A DNA stretch of 64,000 bases. Origin: Thraustochytrium sp. TN22 (taxonomy: Eukaryota; Sar; Bigyra; Thraustochytrida; Thraustochytriidae). Shown here piece after piece: positions 1 to 9,530 of the stretch. The notes beneath the pieces were generated by a model, which did not search any database, was not told the DNA's origin, and worked only from the letters and a program-made list of their open reading frames with translations. Numbering within the stretch: the first letter of the stretch is position 1; each line of letters begins with the position of its first letter. The stretch is taken from positions 2,435 to 66,434 of the forward strand of contig JABLUY010000085.1 of assembly GCA_013306675.1 (NCBI GenBank), given 5' to 3'. The position numbers and the translations under genes were made by a program.

Positions 1-3000
1 GGTGGGGCCAAAGAGGCGGCGCACGAAGTAGAGGATGGAGTACTCCTGGCGCGGGTCGTCGCCCTCCAGCTCGATGATGAGGCGCGCGAGGCCGTAAATG
101 TCGGTCTCGAAGGCCGGGAGTGCCGAGCCGACGAAAACGAGACCGGCGGTGAAGATGAGCACGAAGGCGAGGAGCCACTTGCCGAAGACGGTGAAGCCAA
201 TGCTGGCCTCGCCGGCAGCCATGGGGAAGCGGAAGTCGGCGATGCAAATGGGAAAGTCGTCGGCCTTGTGCGGATCGCGGTGCAGCGCAACGATCTGGCG
301 CTCGATGCGTTCGTGAAAGGTGCCGATGACGTTGCTCGTGGCGAGGGAGATGACGAGGGCGGTGCAGAAGCAGTAGATGCTAAACTCCGGGTTGATGACC
401 ATCTCGAGGCCGTAAAAGTTCTCCGGCAAGAAGGTGTTTTCTGGGCTGGAAAAGTTGAGGTTGAAGGTGATGAAGACGAGCACGAGGAAGAAGAGCTCGA
501 TGAGACTCCACTTGCCGAGCTGGTCCAGGCGGCGGATGAGGAGGCCGCGGCGGTCAAAGGAGACGCGCGAGGTGTGCACAAACCAGGCGACCATCATGCC
601 GGTGATCTTGACGTAGGGCCAGGCGACGCTGACGACGGCGATGAGGATGGCGAGCACCCAGCCGCCCGAGTCCATGAGTGTCTGCACGCTCTCGATGACG
701 CTGATGCTGGCGAAGTTGTCCATGACAATGTCGACGCCGACCACGCTGGCGCTGACGCCGACTGTGATGGCCACGAAGACGTGGCCAATCACGAAGAGGC
801 CGCAGTTGATGATGATGAGGGCCGGGATGGCGAAGCGGCAAAAGACCGGCACGCTGGGGTGGTTGAAGAGGGAGCGCTCCTCGAGCTCCTGCACGGCGTG
901 GTCCTTGTTGTCGACATCCTCGAGGAAGTCGACGGACTTGGCGCCGGCCAGGACCACGGCCTGCACGCGCTTGTCGTCGCCGCGGGCGCGCAGCGTGTCG
1001 CCGGGGCTCTTGATGCAGCAGCAGGCGGCGCCGCCGGAGAGCGCGAGCACGCCGATGAGGCCGCCCATGTAGGCGAAGACCGAGCCGAGGTCCTCTTCGT
1101 ACTCCTCCACCTCGTAAGGCGCCTCGAGCGTGGGCTCGCCGCGGCAGCTGCGCGCAAAGTTGGGTACGGTGGTGTTCCAGTTGTCTTGGTTGAAAAAGTC
1201 GAGGAGGACCTGGCTGCCGAGCTCGAGGACATCATTGACAAGCTCGAAGAACTCCACAGAGGCCTGGTCGTTGTTGAAGCGCTGCTCGAGGCCCTTGAAG
1301 ACCGAGTTGGTGCACTCGATGCAGTCGAGGCGCATGAGGCTCTCTCGCAGCACGACGGCGATGGCCTCGAGGCCGCCGTACGGCTGCAGCTTGCCCATCC
1401 AGCAGTCAAAGGAGAGCGTGTCGTCCAGCACCGTGGAGCGCACGTCGTAGTTGAGCATGGGGAGCCAGGCATCGAGCAGGCCGTAGACGCTCTGAAAGAC
1501 GATGTTGAGCCGCACCCAGTTGCGCTGGCGACCCAGCGCGTAAGGCGTCGGGTACGGGGTGGGCGCTGCGGTGGTGGGCCGCATCGTGGTGGGCGCGTGC
1601 GTCGGCGCAGGCGTGGTCGGGCCCGTGGTCGGGTACGGCGTCGGGTACGCGGTGGGTGTTGGCGCCGGCGTGGGGAAGTCGTCGATGAAGAGCGCGCGGC
1701 GGCGCGCCGCCTCGTCTTCGATGTCGCCTTTTAGCACGGCAGCCAGGAGGCCAGACGAGAGCAGAGCGCGGTACACGGAGCCCTGCGAGGCATCGAGGAC
1801 GAGACCGCGGTACGCGGCGCCCAGACGGCGCGAGCGCGGGCCCTCAAGAGCGCGCTCGTGCTCGCGCTCCAGCTCGCGGCGCGCGCGCGCCGCCTCGCCG
1901 CCGCGCGTGCTGCCGCCGGCCCAGCTGAAGAGGAAGTCGCCCTCGCGCAAGGCGCGGTCGTCGGCCTCCTCGAGGCGGCGCGCCTGCGCGCCGTTCTCCG
2001 GGTACGTGTTGAGCTCGATCTCGACCCCGATGCGCACTGGGTTCTCCTCGACGCCGATGGCGAGCTCGTTGAAGAGGCTCTCCGGAAAGTGCGGCGAGGT
2101 TCCGTTCACCTCGAGCAGGCGAAAGATGGTGAAGTTGGCCGGCGTCACGCCGGCCACCTCGACCGCGGTCAGGTAGAACTCCAGCGTGATGTTGAGCCCG
2201 CTGCTGGATGGGACGTTCTCGAAGGTGACGATGTCGATGGGCTCCGAGATGATCTGGTTGAAGTCCGCGTACTCGGAGCCGTCGTCGCGCTTGGGGAAGA
2301 GGAGGTCCACGAGCGAGCTGACGAGATCCTGCGTGAGCACGCCCTGCAGCTCATCCATGACCGTGCCGGTGAAGTTGAAGTGCAGGCCCTGGCCGTCGTC
2401 CACCTCGATTGGGCACTCGGTCGAGTTGAGGAGGTCGGCATCCACGAGGGAGGAGTTCGCCACGAAGTTGACGCCGCCCGGCACGAGGCCCTGCAGCGGA
2501 ATCACAAATGTCTCGATGGCGTCGAGCGCAACGGAGAGCAAAACGTCAAGGTCCGTGTTCCGGCGCGAGGAGAACTCCGTGCTCTCGGCGGCTGTCCGGA
2601 AGGCGGCCACGCGTGGCGTGCGGAAAAATGTCGAAAAGAGGCAGTCGTAGACGTTCTCGGAGAGTGGGCCCACTTGGAGGTCCCGAATGGCCGTCTCGTC
2701 GAGCGCCAGCAGCACGGCCATCTCGAGGAAGAAGTCGTACCAGTGTAGCGAGAGCGCAAACCGGCCGTTCTCCTTGGCCACCACGAAGGGCTCGAGCTCC
2801 GCGAGCGCCTGGTTGAAGAACTCGTCCATGTCGGCGTCCTCTTCGATGAGCGTGTCGCCGCCGTAAAAGGACATGTCCATGGCAACGTCGATGTCCAGGA
2901 TGAGGTCGCCCGGGCGCAGGCGAGGCAGCTTGAGTGTCTGCGGGCCGACGAGCATGAGCTCGTCCAGCCAGAAGCGTGAGGGCTTCTCGATGTCGCGCCG

Positions 3001-4434
3001 TGGGTCCGTGGTGATGTGGAGGCTGACGACGGTGATGTTGAGATCCATGACGCGCTCCTCGCGCTCGCCCACCACGATGGGGATCTCCACGCTGTACCCG
3101 CGGCTGGCATCGACAAACTCGGGCCCCAGCACGTCCTCTGCCACTTGCAGCACGTCGATGTTGTCGGCGCGGCCGTCCTCCGCCAGTGACGTGTTGAGGA
3201 AGTAGTCCACGATGTCCAAAATCGGGTCCTTGGTCTCGTTGAAGGGCAGGTCCAGCACGAAGCACACGAGCTCCGAAATGGCCGTCGGCGCGTCCAAGCC
3301 GCCGATATACCCGCTCTCGTCCGGGAAAAGGCCGGCCGTGTTGACGATGAGGTTGTTGCCGATGTCCACGAAGGTGGTGTTGGCGGCCTCCGCGGCCAGC
3401 ATCATCTTGGTCTCCAGAAGAAGCGCCTCCGCTGCGGTGATTGGCATGGCGCGCTGCGGCAGCAGGTCGGCCCACAGGTCGCGATCCGTGAGAAGATCGT
3501 TGACCGCGGTGGTCCAGTCGCGTACCAGCTCGCACAGCACGGTTCGGAGCGGAGCCTGGCCCACCTCGGCCTTGCCTTCTGCGCTATCGTCGTTGAGAGA
3601 GAGCTCCAGCTCCTCGTTGAGGTCGGCGAGGGTGATGGTGTACACGTCGACCCCAAAGGCAGTAATGGTGACTTCGATGGGCTGAAACCCCTCCGCCTCG
3701 AAGACGACGTCAGACAGCGTCACGCCGGCATCGCACGAGCTCTCCTCCTCGCCGATGGTGTTGACCACGGTGGCGTTGTCCGGGTTCTCGTCGAGGAACT
3801 CAAACGGGCCGGTGAGCCGCGTTGACTCCGTCGAGCTTCCGTTGCCGGCGTACAAGAGGGCGGTCAGGTTGAGCGCGACGTCATTGACGTTGAACGTCAG
3901 GTAGGCCTCCTGCTCCGGGTCTCCAACGGAGGAGTAAAAGTCTTCGCCCGTTCCCGAGTCGAAAGAGTCCGTGGTTACGATGGCGCGCGAGCGCATGCGG
4001 CATGTAAAGGCGGCTTGCGCGAAGACGGAGTACGCATAGGTCTCCTTGTCGATGGCGAAGTAGTCCGGGTCGTACTGGATGTCGTCCTCTTCCGCCGAGT
4101 CAATGAAGGTGCGCGTGGTGCCCGTCATTGCGCCCACGATGTAGGGACTCGAGAGCAGCTGGAAGCTGTGGCAGCTCGCGTACGGCACGCCCTCGATCTC
4201 GTTGTTCTTGTCTGGCCAAAGCAGCCGCAGAGACACGCACGCCGTGATGAAGCCGAGGTACGTCTCGCACGAGGCGTTCTCCACGAGCACCTCGCCTTCC
4301 TCGCCGGCCAGGCTTTCCACGGGCAGTTCTAGCTCCACGTTGGCCAGCATGTTGTTGATGACCTCGATGTTCTGCGCACGGGCCACTGCCGCAGTTGCCG
4401 CCGCCGCCACGAGCAACGCCCGCACGAACATCAT
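1..4434 (-). CDS. Large secreted/membrane protein with C-terminal PqiA-like membrane domain (3' end outside window)
   Basis: Reading the minus strand from the ATG at 4434 gives an open frame of 1478 codons that runs off the left edge, so the C-terminus is missing. Residues 1-20 are a signal peptide ending in AVARA. A long ectodomain (about 21-915) has many N-glycosylation sequons and alternating hydrophobic strands such as LNITVVSLHI. A Pro/Thr-rich linker follows (about 918-963, PTPAPTPTAYPTPYP). Hydrophobic segments lie near 1112-1140, 1195-1235, 1253-1285, 1311-1330, 1350-1372 and 1415-1440. The stretch around 1269-1317 (YVKITGMMVAWF, then RRLDQLGKWSLIELFF) matches the conserved core of bacterial PqiA (paraquat-inducible A), an inner-membrane partner of MCE lipid-transfer proteins. 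Lipid binding by the ectodomain is inference. The PqiA likeness is recognised by motif only. A second ATG at 4431 would serve equally as start. Confidence 0.8.
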   Translation of the reverse strand, partial: MMFVRALLVAAAATAAVARAQNIEVINNMLANVELELPVESLAGEEGEVLVENASCETYLGFITACVSLRLLWPDKNNEIEGVPYASCHSFQLLSSPYIVGAMTGTTRTFIDSAEEDDIQYDPDYFAIDKETYAYSVFAQAAFTCRMRSRAIVTTDSFDSGTGEDFYSSVGDPEQEAYLTFNVNDVALNLTALLYAGNGSSTESTRLTGPFEFLDENPDNATVVNTIGEEESSCDAGVTLSDVVFEAEGFQPIEVTITAFGVDVYTITLADLNEELELSLNDDSAEGKAEVGQAPLRTVLCELVRDWTTAVNDLLTDRDLWADLLPQRAMPITAAEALLLETKMMLAAEAANTTFVDIGNNLIVNTAGLFPDESGYIGGLDAPTAISELVCFVLDLPFNETKDPILDIVDYFLNTSLAEDGRADNIDVLQVAEDVLGPEFVDASRGYSVEIPIVVGEREERVMDLNITVVSLHITTDPRRDIEKPSRFWLDELMLVGPQTLKLPRLRPGDLILDIDVAMDMSFYGGDTLIEEDADMDEFFNQALAELEPFVVAKENGRFALSLHWYDFFLEMAVLLALDETAIRDLQVGPLSENVYDCLFSTFFRTPRVAAFRTAAESTEFSSRRNTDLDVLLSVALDAIETFVIPLQGLVPGGVNFVANSSLVDADLLNSTECPIEVDDGQGLHFNFTGTVMDELQGVLTQDLVSSLVDLLFPKRDDGSEYADFNQIISEPIDIVTFENVPSSSGLNITLEFYLTAVEVAGVTPANFTIFRLLEVNGTSPHFPESLFNELAIGVEENPVRIGVEIELNTYPENGAQARRLEEADDRALREGDFLFSWAGGSTRGGEAARARRELEREHERALEGPRSRRLGAAYRGLVLDASQGSVYRALLSSGLLAAVLKGDIEDEAARRRALFIDDFPTPAPTPTAYPTPYPTTGPTTPAPTHAPTTMRPTTAAPTPYPTPYALGRQRNWVRLNIVFQSVYGLLDAWLPMLNYDVRSTVLDDTLSFDCWMGKLQPYGGLEAIAVVLRESLMRLDCIECTNSVFKGLEQRFNNDQASVEFFELVNDVLELGSQVLLDFFNQDNWNTTVPNFARSCRGEPTLEAPYEVEEYEEDLGSVFAYMGGLIGVLALSGGAACCCIKSPGDTLRARGDDKRVQAVVLAGAKSVDFLEDVDNKDHAVQELEERSLFNHPSVPVFCRFAIPALIIINCGLFVIGHVFVAITVGVSASVVGVDIVMDNFASISVIESVQTLMDSGGWVLAILIAVVSVAWPYVKITGMMVAWFVHTSRVSFDRRGLLIRRLDQLGKWSLIELFFLVLVFITFNLNFSSPENTFLPENFYGLEMVINPEFSIYCFCTALVISLATSNVIGTFHERIERQIVALHRDPHKADDFPICIADFRFPMAAGEASIGFTVFGKWLLAFVLIFTAGLVFVGSALPAFETDIYGLARLIIELEGDDPRQEYSILYFVRRLFGPT

Positions 4435-5478
4435 CTCCACCTCTCCTCTCTCGCGCAAGCGCGACGACGCAGTGCTCGTACCCGCCCGCGCTCGTCCCGG
4501 CCTGAGCTCTGACGCAGCGCCTGCCGAATGCACGTCCCGCCACGCGGCGCGACGCGACCACGACACGACACGACTCGACTCGACACGACACGACGCAACG
4601 CGACGCGACGCGGCGCGACGCGGCCAGGGCCGCCGGGCTGCAGGTCTGCGTGCGCGCTGCGCGAGCAGGTCTCGCGGAGCCCGTGGCGCCAAAGGCCTCC
4701 TTGGCCTTCTCGTCGTAGTACTTCCCCCTCGTCCCGGTCTGTCTCATCATCGGCATGGGGACGCCGCTTGCGGGTCCCCCGCTTTGCCTTGCCATGGGCG
4801 AGCACGTGCGACGGAGACGAAGACCGCCCTGGGCCGCCAATGGCAGGCAATGCAGAAGTCCTGGCGATGCCACGCGGACGGACTCGGAGGCAGGTGCAAC
4901 TTGCTTCTCCGAGTCGGCCGGGATGGCTGGGTCTAAGTCACCCACCAGTAGTGAGTGACTCATGATGCGGAGGCGTCACGGTGAGGATGAGGACGAGGAC
5001 GGGCACGAGGACACGGATTCGGAGCCCGAGCGAGTGAGCGCCAGCCAGGCTCGGCAAGCGGATCCGAAGCAGCCTCGGGCAAGCGAGATTGAGGCTCAAA
5101 GAAGGAACTCTGTATTGTTTTGGTGTGTGACAGACAAACATGCATGGGACGACCCTGGTGAAGGAAGGCGGCTCACGTGGGAGCGCGGCGTGGTGTGTGT
5201 AAAAAAGAGAGTATCGCGGCAGCGAGTCGCTGGAGTGCGTGCTGGGTCTCCAAGCGAGCAGCGCGTGACAGTGCTGCGATGCAATAGCTCTAGACAAGTG
5301 GTAATTCGAGGAGAAACGCATGGGCGAGCAAAGGGGAGAAAAGGAGAGATGGCACGTGTGGACGGGGCACACATCCACATCGCATCTTGAACCTCCTCTC
5401 CTGGCGCCCAACCTTTTCCCGCCCCCTCTCTTTCTTTCTCTTTCTCTCTCTCTTCTCTCTCCTGGAGAAGGCGACTTC
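4435..5478. other. Intergenic, upstream of the PqiA-like gene
   Basis: This 1 kb stretch separates the start of the PqiA-like gene from the stop of the next minus-strand gene. It holds a pentameric CpG microsatellite (4547-4623) and, toward 5440-5460, a CT-rich tract beside the receptor stop. I see no coding region that can be supported. Confidence 0.5.
4547..4623. repeat. Pentanucleotide microsatellite (GACAC/GACTC/GACGC)
   Basis: Imperfect 5-bp repeats of the form CGAC[A/T/G]C fill 4547-4623, about 110-190 bp upstream of the PqiA-like start codon. Similar CpG-containing pentamer runs lie upstream of several other genes in this window. Confidence 0.8.
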
Positions 5479-7929
5479 TTAGAGAGAGTTGGCCGGGTAG
5501 GCCTCCTTGCTGCCGCGGCCACCGGCGGAGTAGGAGTGCTCGGAAGCGGTGTTGACGCCAGCCTCGGTGCCGCGCGTGGCGAAGCTGCTGACGAAGACGT
5601 CCATATCGAGCTTGAAGTGGGCGGCGTAGACGCGCGAGCCGACAACGAGCAGGGAGGCGAAGACGGTGCCGAAGCAGACACAGGAGGCAACGAAGAGCGA
5701 CTTGGTGGTGGGCGAGAGGCCGTCGACGATGAGGATGAAGAGCGAAAAGGCGGTGACAAGTGCCGTGGTATACGAGGTCCAGAGCATGAGCGAAGCCTCA
5801 CGGAAGATGAGGCCACGGTAGCCGCGCGTCTGAAGGGCGAGGCCACAGGAAACGACGAGCATGAGGTAGCCCATGGCAATGTAAAAGGCGAGCAGGATGT
5901 CGTTGCTGGGGCAAACCTGCTCGGTGATGCCATATTCGGAGGTCTCATCGAGGACAGTGACGGGTTCGAAGCCGTTGACGAGGTACCAGACGAGGAGCCA
6001 GAGGGCGCAAAAGGCGGAAATCGCGGCGACCTCATAGCGCAGCAAAAAGGTGGCCCGGGCGGTGGCGCGCGTGTCGAGCATGTACTTGGCCTGCATGAGG
6101 CGGACGATGACCCACTGCTTGATCGCGAGCGCGAGCGAGAAGTAGAAGAAGCCGAAGAGCAGGAGCGTGAAGCGCATGCCGCACTTGACGGCGGTGGGCT
6201 CGCCAATCTCGAAGAGAATGGAGCAGTTCATGAGGACGCCACCGACGAGAAGCACACAGAGCGTCTTGGCGCGCGCCGTCTTGACGGCCGGGTGCTTGCG
6301 GTAGAAGACGGCACCAGCACCGCAGAGGATCAAAATAACGGAGGCGGCGATGGCGAGCGCCGTGAAGACGTAGCGTTCTTTGCTGTGCTCCGGAACGTAG
6401 GAGCAGTAGAGCGTCTCGACGACCTCGGTGGGGAATTCCCTGGTGGTCCACATGGTGGAGTAGACCGAGACGCCCTGGTTGTCGCACGGGTCATCGTCGG
6501 CATCGATGGAAACCGTGCCGTTGTTGAGGTAGAGCGACTCGTTGTAGAGGGCAACAACTTCGCGGTTGCCGTTCGAGTCGCAGTCGCAGGCAAAGATGGA
6601 GGGCTCGAGCTCCTCGTCGAGCCACATCTCGTCCTCGAATTGCGCCGCAACGGTGCTGAGCCAGGGCTTCCAGGTGCCGTTGTTCGCCTTGAGCCAGTCG
6701 CAGGTGACGTCCATGAGAAGCTCGGTGTCGACGTCCTCAAGCAGCTGCGCGAGCATCTCCTCCTGCTGGCTGTTGCTGCTGTAGCTGAGCGCGCGGACGA
6801 GGAGCGCGACGTCCGGCTTGGAGTTCTCGAGGCTGGCGCTGTAGGCCTTGGCCAGGGATTCGGAAGGATAGCCGCAGGTGGCGAGCGTCGAGTTGTCGTC
6901 GACGTCGTCCTGGCACTCGGGCGTGCTGACAGGGAGGAGGGCGATGGTGAGGTTGACCTTTTGGAAGATGCCGTGCGGCTTCCACATGTAGGCCATGAGA
7001 GGCTCGCGCTCGCTCTCGTCGGAGGAGGCCGCCTTGAGCAGCGCGGCGATGGAGTTGGCCTCGGAGCCCGAATACTCAATGGTCATGTCGAGCCCGAGGC
7101 CCTCGATGATCTGGTCGTCGTGCTGCGACCAGTGCTCAATGCCGGCCAGGAAGCGGCCGCCGGTACGCGGGATGGACTGCGTGGCGGGATCAAGGCATTC
7201 CGCCGCGGTGGCCAGGCCGCCGTCGGCTACTTTGGTGCCGCCGCGCGCCTCGTCGGCCATGCAGGGCAGCATGTCCTCCGGCTGGCTGTCGGCAATGTTG
7301 GCGACGCAGCACGGCGCGGACCCAGCCACTTGGAACGTGCTCATGACAGAGGGATCCAGCCAGCTGCGCCAGTACTCCAGGTCCGGGTCTGCGTCCACGA
7401 GGTAGGTGGGCATGAACCAGCCGATGCGGCCCTCGAGACCGATGGTGCCCGCCGTCACCACCGTGCTCTTGGCGACGGTGTAGGCGGAGATGTGCGAGCG
7501 GTGGCCGGACGGCCAGTACTCGAGCAGCGCGTCTAGCGCGCCCGAGTCCAGCTTGCGGAAGCCGTCCGGCGTGACGACGTTGCCCTCGTCGTCGAGCTCG
7601 TCCTGCTCCACCTCCGTGCCGGAGAAGGCGCCGGATGGGTCGGCGGTGATGGCCACGGGAAAGCCCAGCATCTCCTCAATGAGGATTTTGGCCACGTACA
7701 CGTTCACGAAGCTGCCCATCCAGCTCGAGACGCCCAGCTTGACCGCGCACGAATCATCCGTCTCGGGGTCGCACCTGAAGCCGCCGGTCGGCCTGCCGAA
7801 GCAGCAGTTCGCCTCGTCCGTCAGGCACGAGTCCTGCAGCGGCGAGTCCCTGCCCTGCGCTGCTGCCAGCACCACTGCGAGCACCAGCACCACGGCCGAC
7901 GCCGCCAGGCGCCTCACCGAGGCCGCCAT
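5479..7929 (-). CDS. OpuAC-ectodomain seven-transmembrane receptor, copy 1 (most diverged)
   Basis: 816 residues. Residues 1-24 form a signal peptide. A Cys-rich start (SPLQDSCLTDEANCCF) is followed by a two-lobed ectodomain (about 50-450) with hallmarks of OpuAC/ProX substrate-binding proteins: KLGVSSWMGSFVN, YWPSGH, GRIGWFMP, and a late AYMWKPHG that matches the OpuAC W-x-P-H element. A disulfide-rich neck leads to seven hydrophobic helices (about 520-765) of the class C GPCR (7tm_3) type, including KTLCVLLVGG, a Cys in KCGMRFTLLLFG and a Lys in ALAIKQW. The tail is short, about 50 residues. In bacteria OpuAC binds glycine betaine, choline or proline betaine for ABC importers. Here it takes the place of the usual Venus-flytrap, so a sensor for betaine-like osmolytes at the plasma membrane is inferred. 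It is opposite in strand to its four paralogues. Confidence 0.85.
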   Translation of the reverse strand: MAASVRRLAASAVVLVLAVVLAAAQGRDSPLQDSCLTDEANCCFGRPTGGFRCDPETDDSCAVKLGVSSWMGSFVNVYVAKILIEEMLGFPVAITADPSGAFSGTEVEQDELDDEGNVVTPDGFRKLDSGALDALLEYWPSGHRSHISAYTVAKSTVVTAGTIGLEGRIGWFMPTYLVDADPDLEYWRSWLDPSVMSTFQVAGSAPCCVANIADSQPEDMLPCMADEARGGTKVADGGLATAAECLDPATQSIPRTGGRFLAGIEHWSQHDDQIIEGLGLDMTIEYSGSEANSIAALLKAASSDESEREPLMAYMWKPHGIFQKVNLTIALLPVSTPECQDDVDDNSTLATCGYPSESLAKAYSASLENSKPDVALLVRALSYSSNSQQEEMLAQLLEDVDTELLMDVTCDWLKANNGTWKPWLSTVAAQFEDEMWLDEELEPSIFACDCDSNGNREVVALYNESLYLNNGTVSIDADDDPCDNQGVSVYSTMWTTREFPTEVVETLYCSYVPEHSKERYVFTALAIAASVILILCGAGAVFYRKHPAVKTARAKTLCVLLVGGVLMNCSILFEIGEPTAVKCGMRFTLLLFGFFYFSLALAIKQWVIVRLMQAKYMLDTRATARATFLLRYEVAAISAFCALWLLVWYLVNGFEPVTVLDETSEYGITEQVCPSNDILLAFYIAMGYLMLVVSCGLALQTRGYRGLIFREASLMLWTSYTTALVTAFSLFILIVDGLSPTTKSLFVASCVCFGTVFASLLVVGSRVYAAHFKLDMDVFVSSFATRGTEAGVNTASEHSYSAGGRGSKEAYPANSL

Positions 7930-7954
7930 TCTCGCGCGCGACCTAGCACGGGGG

Positions 7955-7990
7955 TCAAGTCGCGTCGAGTCGCGTCGAGTCGAGTCGCGT
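7955..7990. repeat. Pentanucleotide microsatellite (GTCGC/GTCGA)
   Basis: About seven 5-bp units alternating between GTCGC and GTCGA. They start 26 bp upstream of the ATG of receptor copy 1, in its probable leader or core promoter. Confidence 0.75.
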
Positions 7991-9505
7991 CTGAGCTAGC
8001 CGGGCTAGCTGAGCTAGCGCCTCGCCTCGCCTCGCCTCGCCTTCGCGTTTCGGGCTTGCTCGCCCGCCGCCCCCGCGCCTTGTCTGCGCCTTGCTGCAGC
8101 GGCCCTGTGCAGCTCGCAGGAAGAAGGCGCTCTGATCCACGCGAGCGCGGGAGGTGGTCCGCTCGCGCGCGTGCCGCCCACAGCGCGCCCACACGCGCCG
8201 CTCCGGCCGCGCCGCCGCGCCGCGCTCGCTCGCTCGCTCAAGCTCAAGCTCAAGCTCGGGCTCAGGCTCGCGCTCGGGCTGGCGGCGCCGTCCGAGCCTG
8301 CGGCAGCTCGACGTCTGCGCTGCGCGCGAGCTCGTGGCGCCTCGGGGTCGTGGCGCCTGGCTGGAGGCCGTCCGACAAGCCGTGCAGCGCAGTCACTGCA
8401 GTGCAGTGCAGGAAGGCAAGCAGGTCTCGGCGTCGGGAGGCGCCGGCCGCGTGTCCTGCCCGTGCAGGCGCAGCGCAGCGAGGGCGTGCCGCAAGGCGGG
8501 GAGAAGGAGGAGGCGCCGCACGAGGCCGACTGCCAACTCACCGTCAGGCTGCGCCTGCCCGGACTCTGGACTGATCGAGCGCGCGGATCAAGAACTACTC
8601 CTCACCGCCAGGAGCAGGGCGGAGAGGAGGCCGCGCGACGCAAGCCTGGCGCCGACGGAGTGGCTGGCTCGCGGCGTACGCTGGGCTGGCAGTGCAGTTC
8701 TGGCGGTTCTGGCGGTTCTGGCGACGCGATGGTCGCCCCCTGCAGAGCTGAAAGAAAGCACTGCACCGCAGTGTCTGCGACTCTGCGGTGCGGGGCTCGA
8801 AGCGCGCATCGATCGGCTTTAGCTAGCTAGCTAGAGCTAGGAACGAGCAAGATCGAGCACGCGCGCACAACACGCACGCGCGCGCGGCGGACGTGCAGCC
8901 AAGCCGCCTTGCGCGGCAGCGGCAGCACCGCTCAGCACGTCCACCCCCACGCGGCAGGCCGTTCCTGCGATAGCTGGGCCTGCAACGCAAGCGCAAGCAA
9001 GCTAGTAGCCTCTGGCGAGAGTGCCTCTCCTCTACAAGAGCAAAGCAAAGCGTTGGTCGGTCCAGGCCAGCCAGGCCGCACTGGCCATCAACCAGGCCGC
9101 GCAACCCGGCCGGCGCTCAAGGCCGCGCCCGCCGTGGCAGCGCAGCGAGTGATGCGCCCGCCAGCTGGCGGCCCGACGGCCGTCGCTCCGATCGGAGCCT
9201 GAGACCCGCGAGACCCGCTTGACCCGCGAGAGGCGGGGGCCGCAAGTGCAGGCGCGAGCCGCAATATCCATGAATCGCCTCGCCTCTTCATTTGGCCGCT
9301 GGCGAACGAGAAACACAGCCGCGCGCGCGGGCGCGCGGCGCCGCGTCGAGCGCCCTCTGCCAGCCATCCCCAGCCAGAAAGAAGTTATCGCCGTGGCGAC
9401 TCGGCTCGACAGAACACCTTGTTCTTGGCTGCGAGGTGGAGTCGTCTGATTGTCGTCGAGTCGCAGTCCATTTAGCTCCTGTCACTAGCCGGCGCCGCCG
9501 CCGCC

Positions 9506-9530
9506 GCATGCGCATGCGCATGCGCATGCG
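9506..9530. repeat. GCATGC tandem repeat (alternating purine-pyrimidine)
   Basis: Four units of the hexamer GCATGC (overlapping GCGCAT) make a 25-bp alternating purine-pyrimidine run. It contains the palindrome TGCGCATGCGCA, the form of the NRF1 site in animals and a possible Z-DNA former. Any function here is unknown. Confidence 0.6.

Noticed and set aside
268-1734. Long plus-strand open frame rich in Glu/Asp/Val/Ala
   Set aside because: Antisense shadow of the PqiA-like gene; its composition mirrors the codons of the real minus-strand frame.
4962-5390. 142-codon plus-strand frame with acidic start
   Set aside because: The acidic part comes from a GAGGAC simple repeat; no other support and it lies next to a microsatellite.
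5320-7536. 738-codon plus-strand frame
   Set aside because: Antisense shadow of receptor copy 1; the minus frame has clear domains and a signal peptide.
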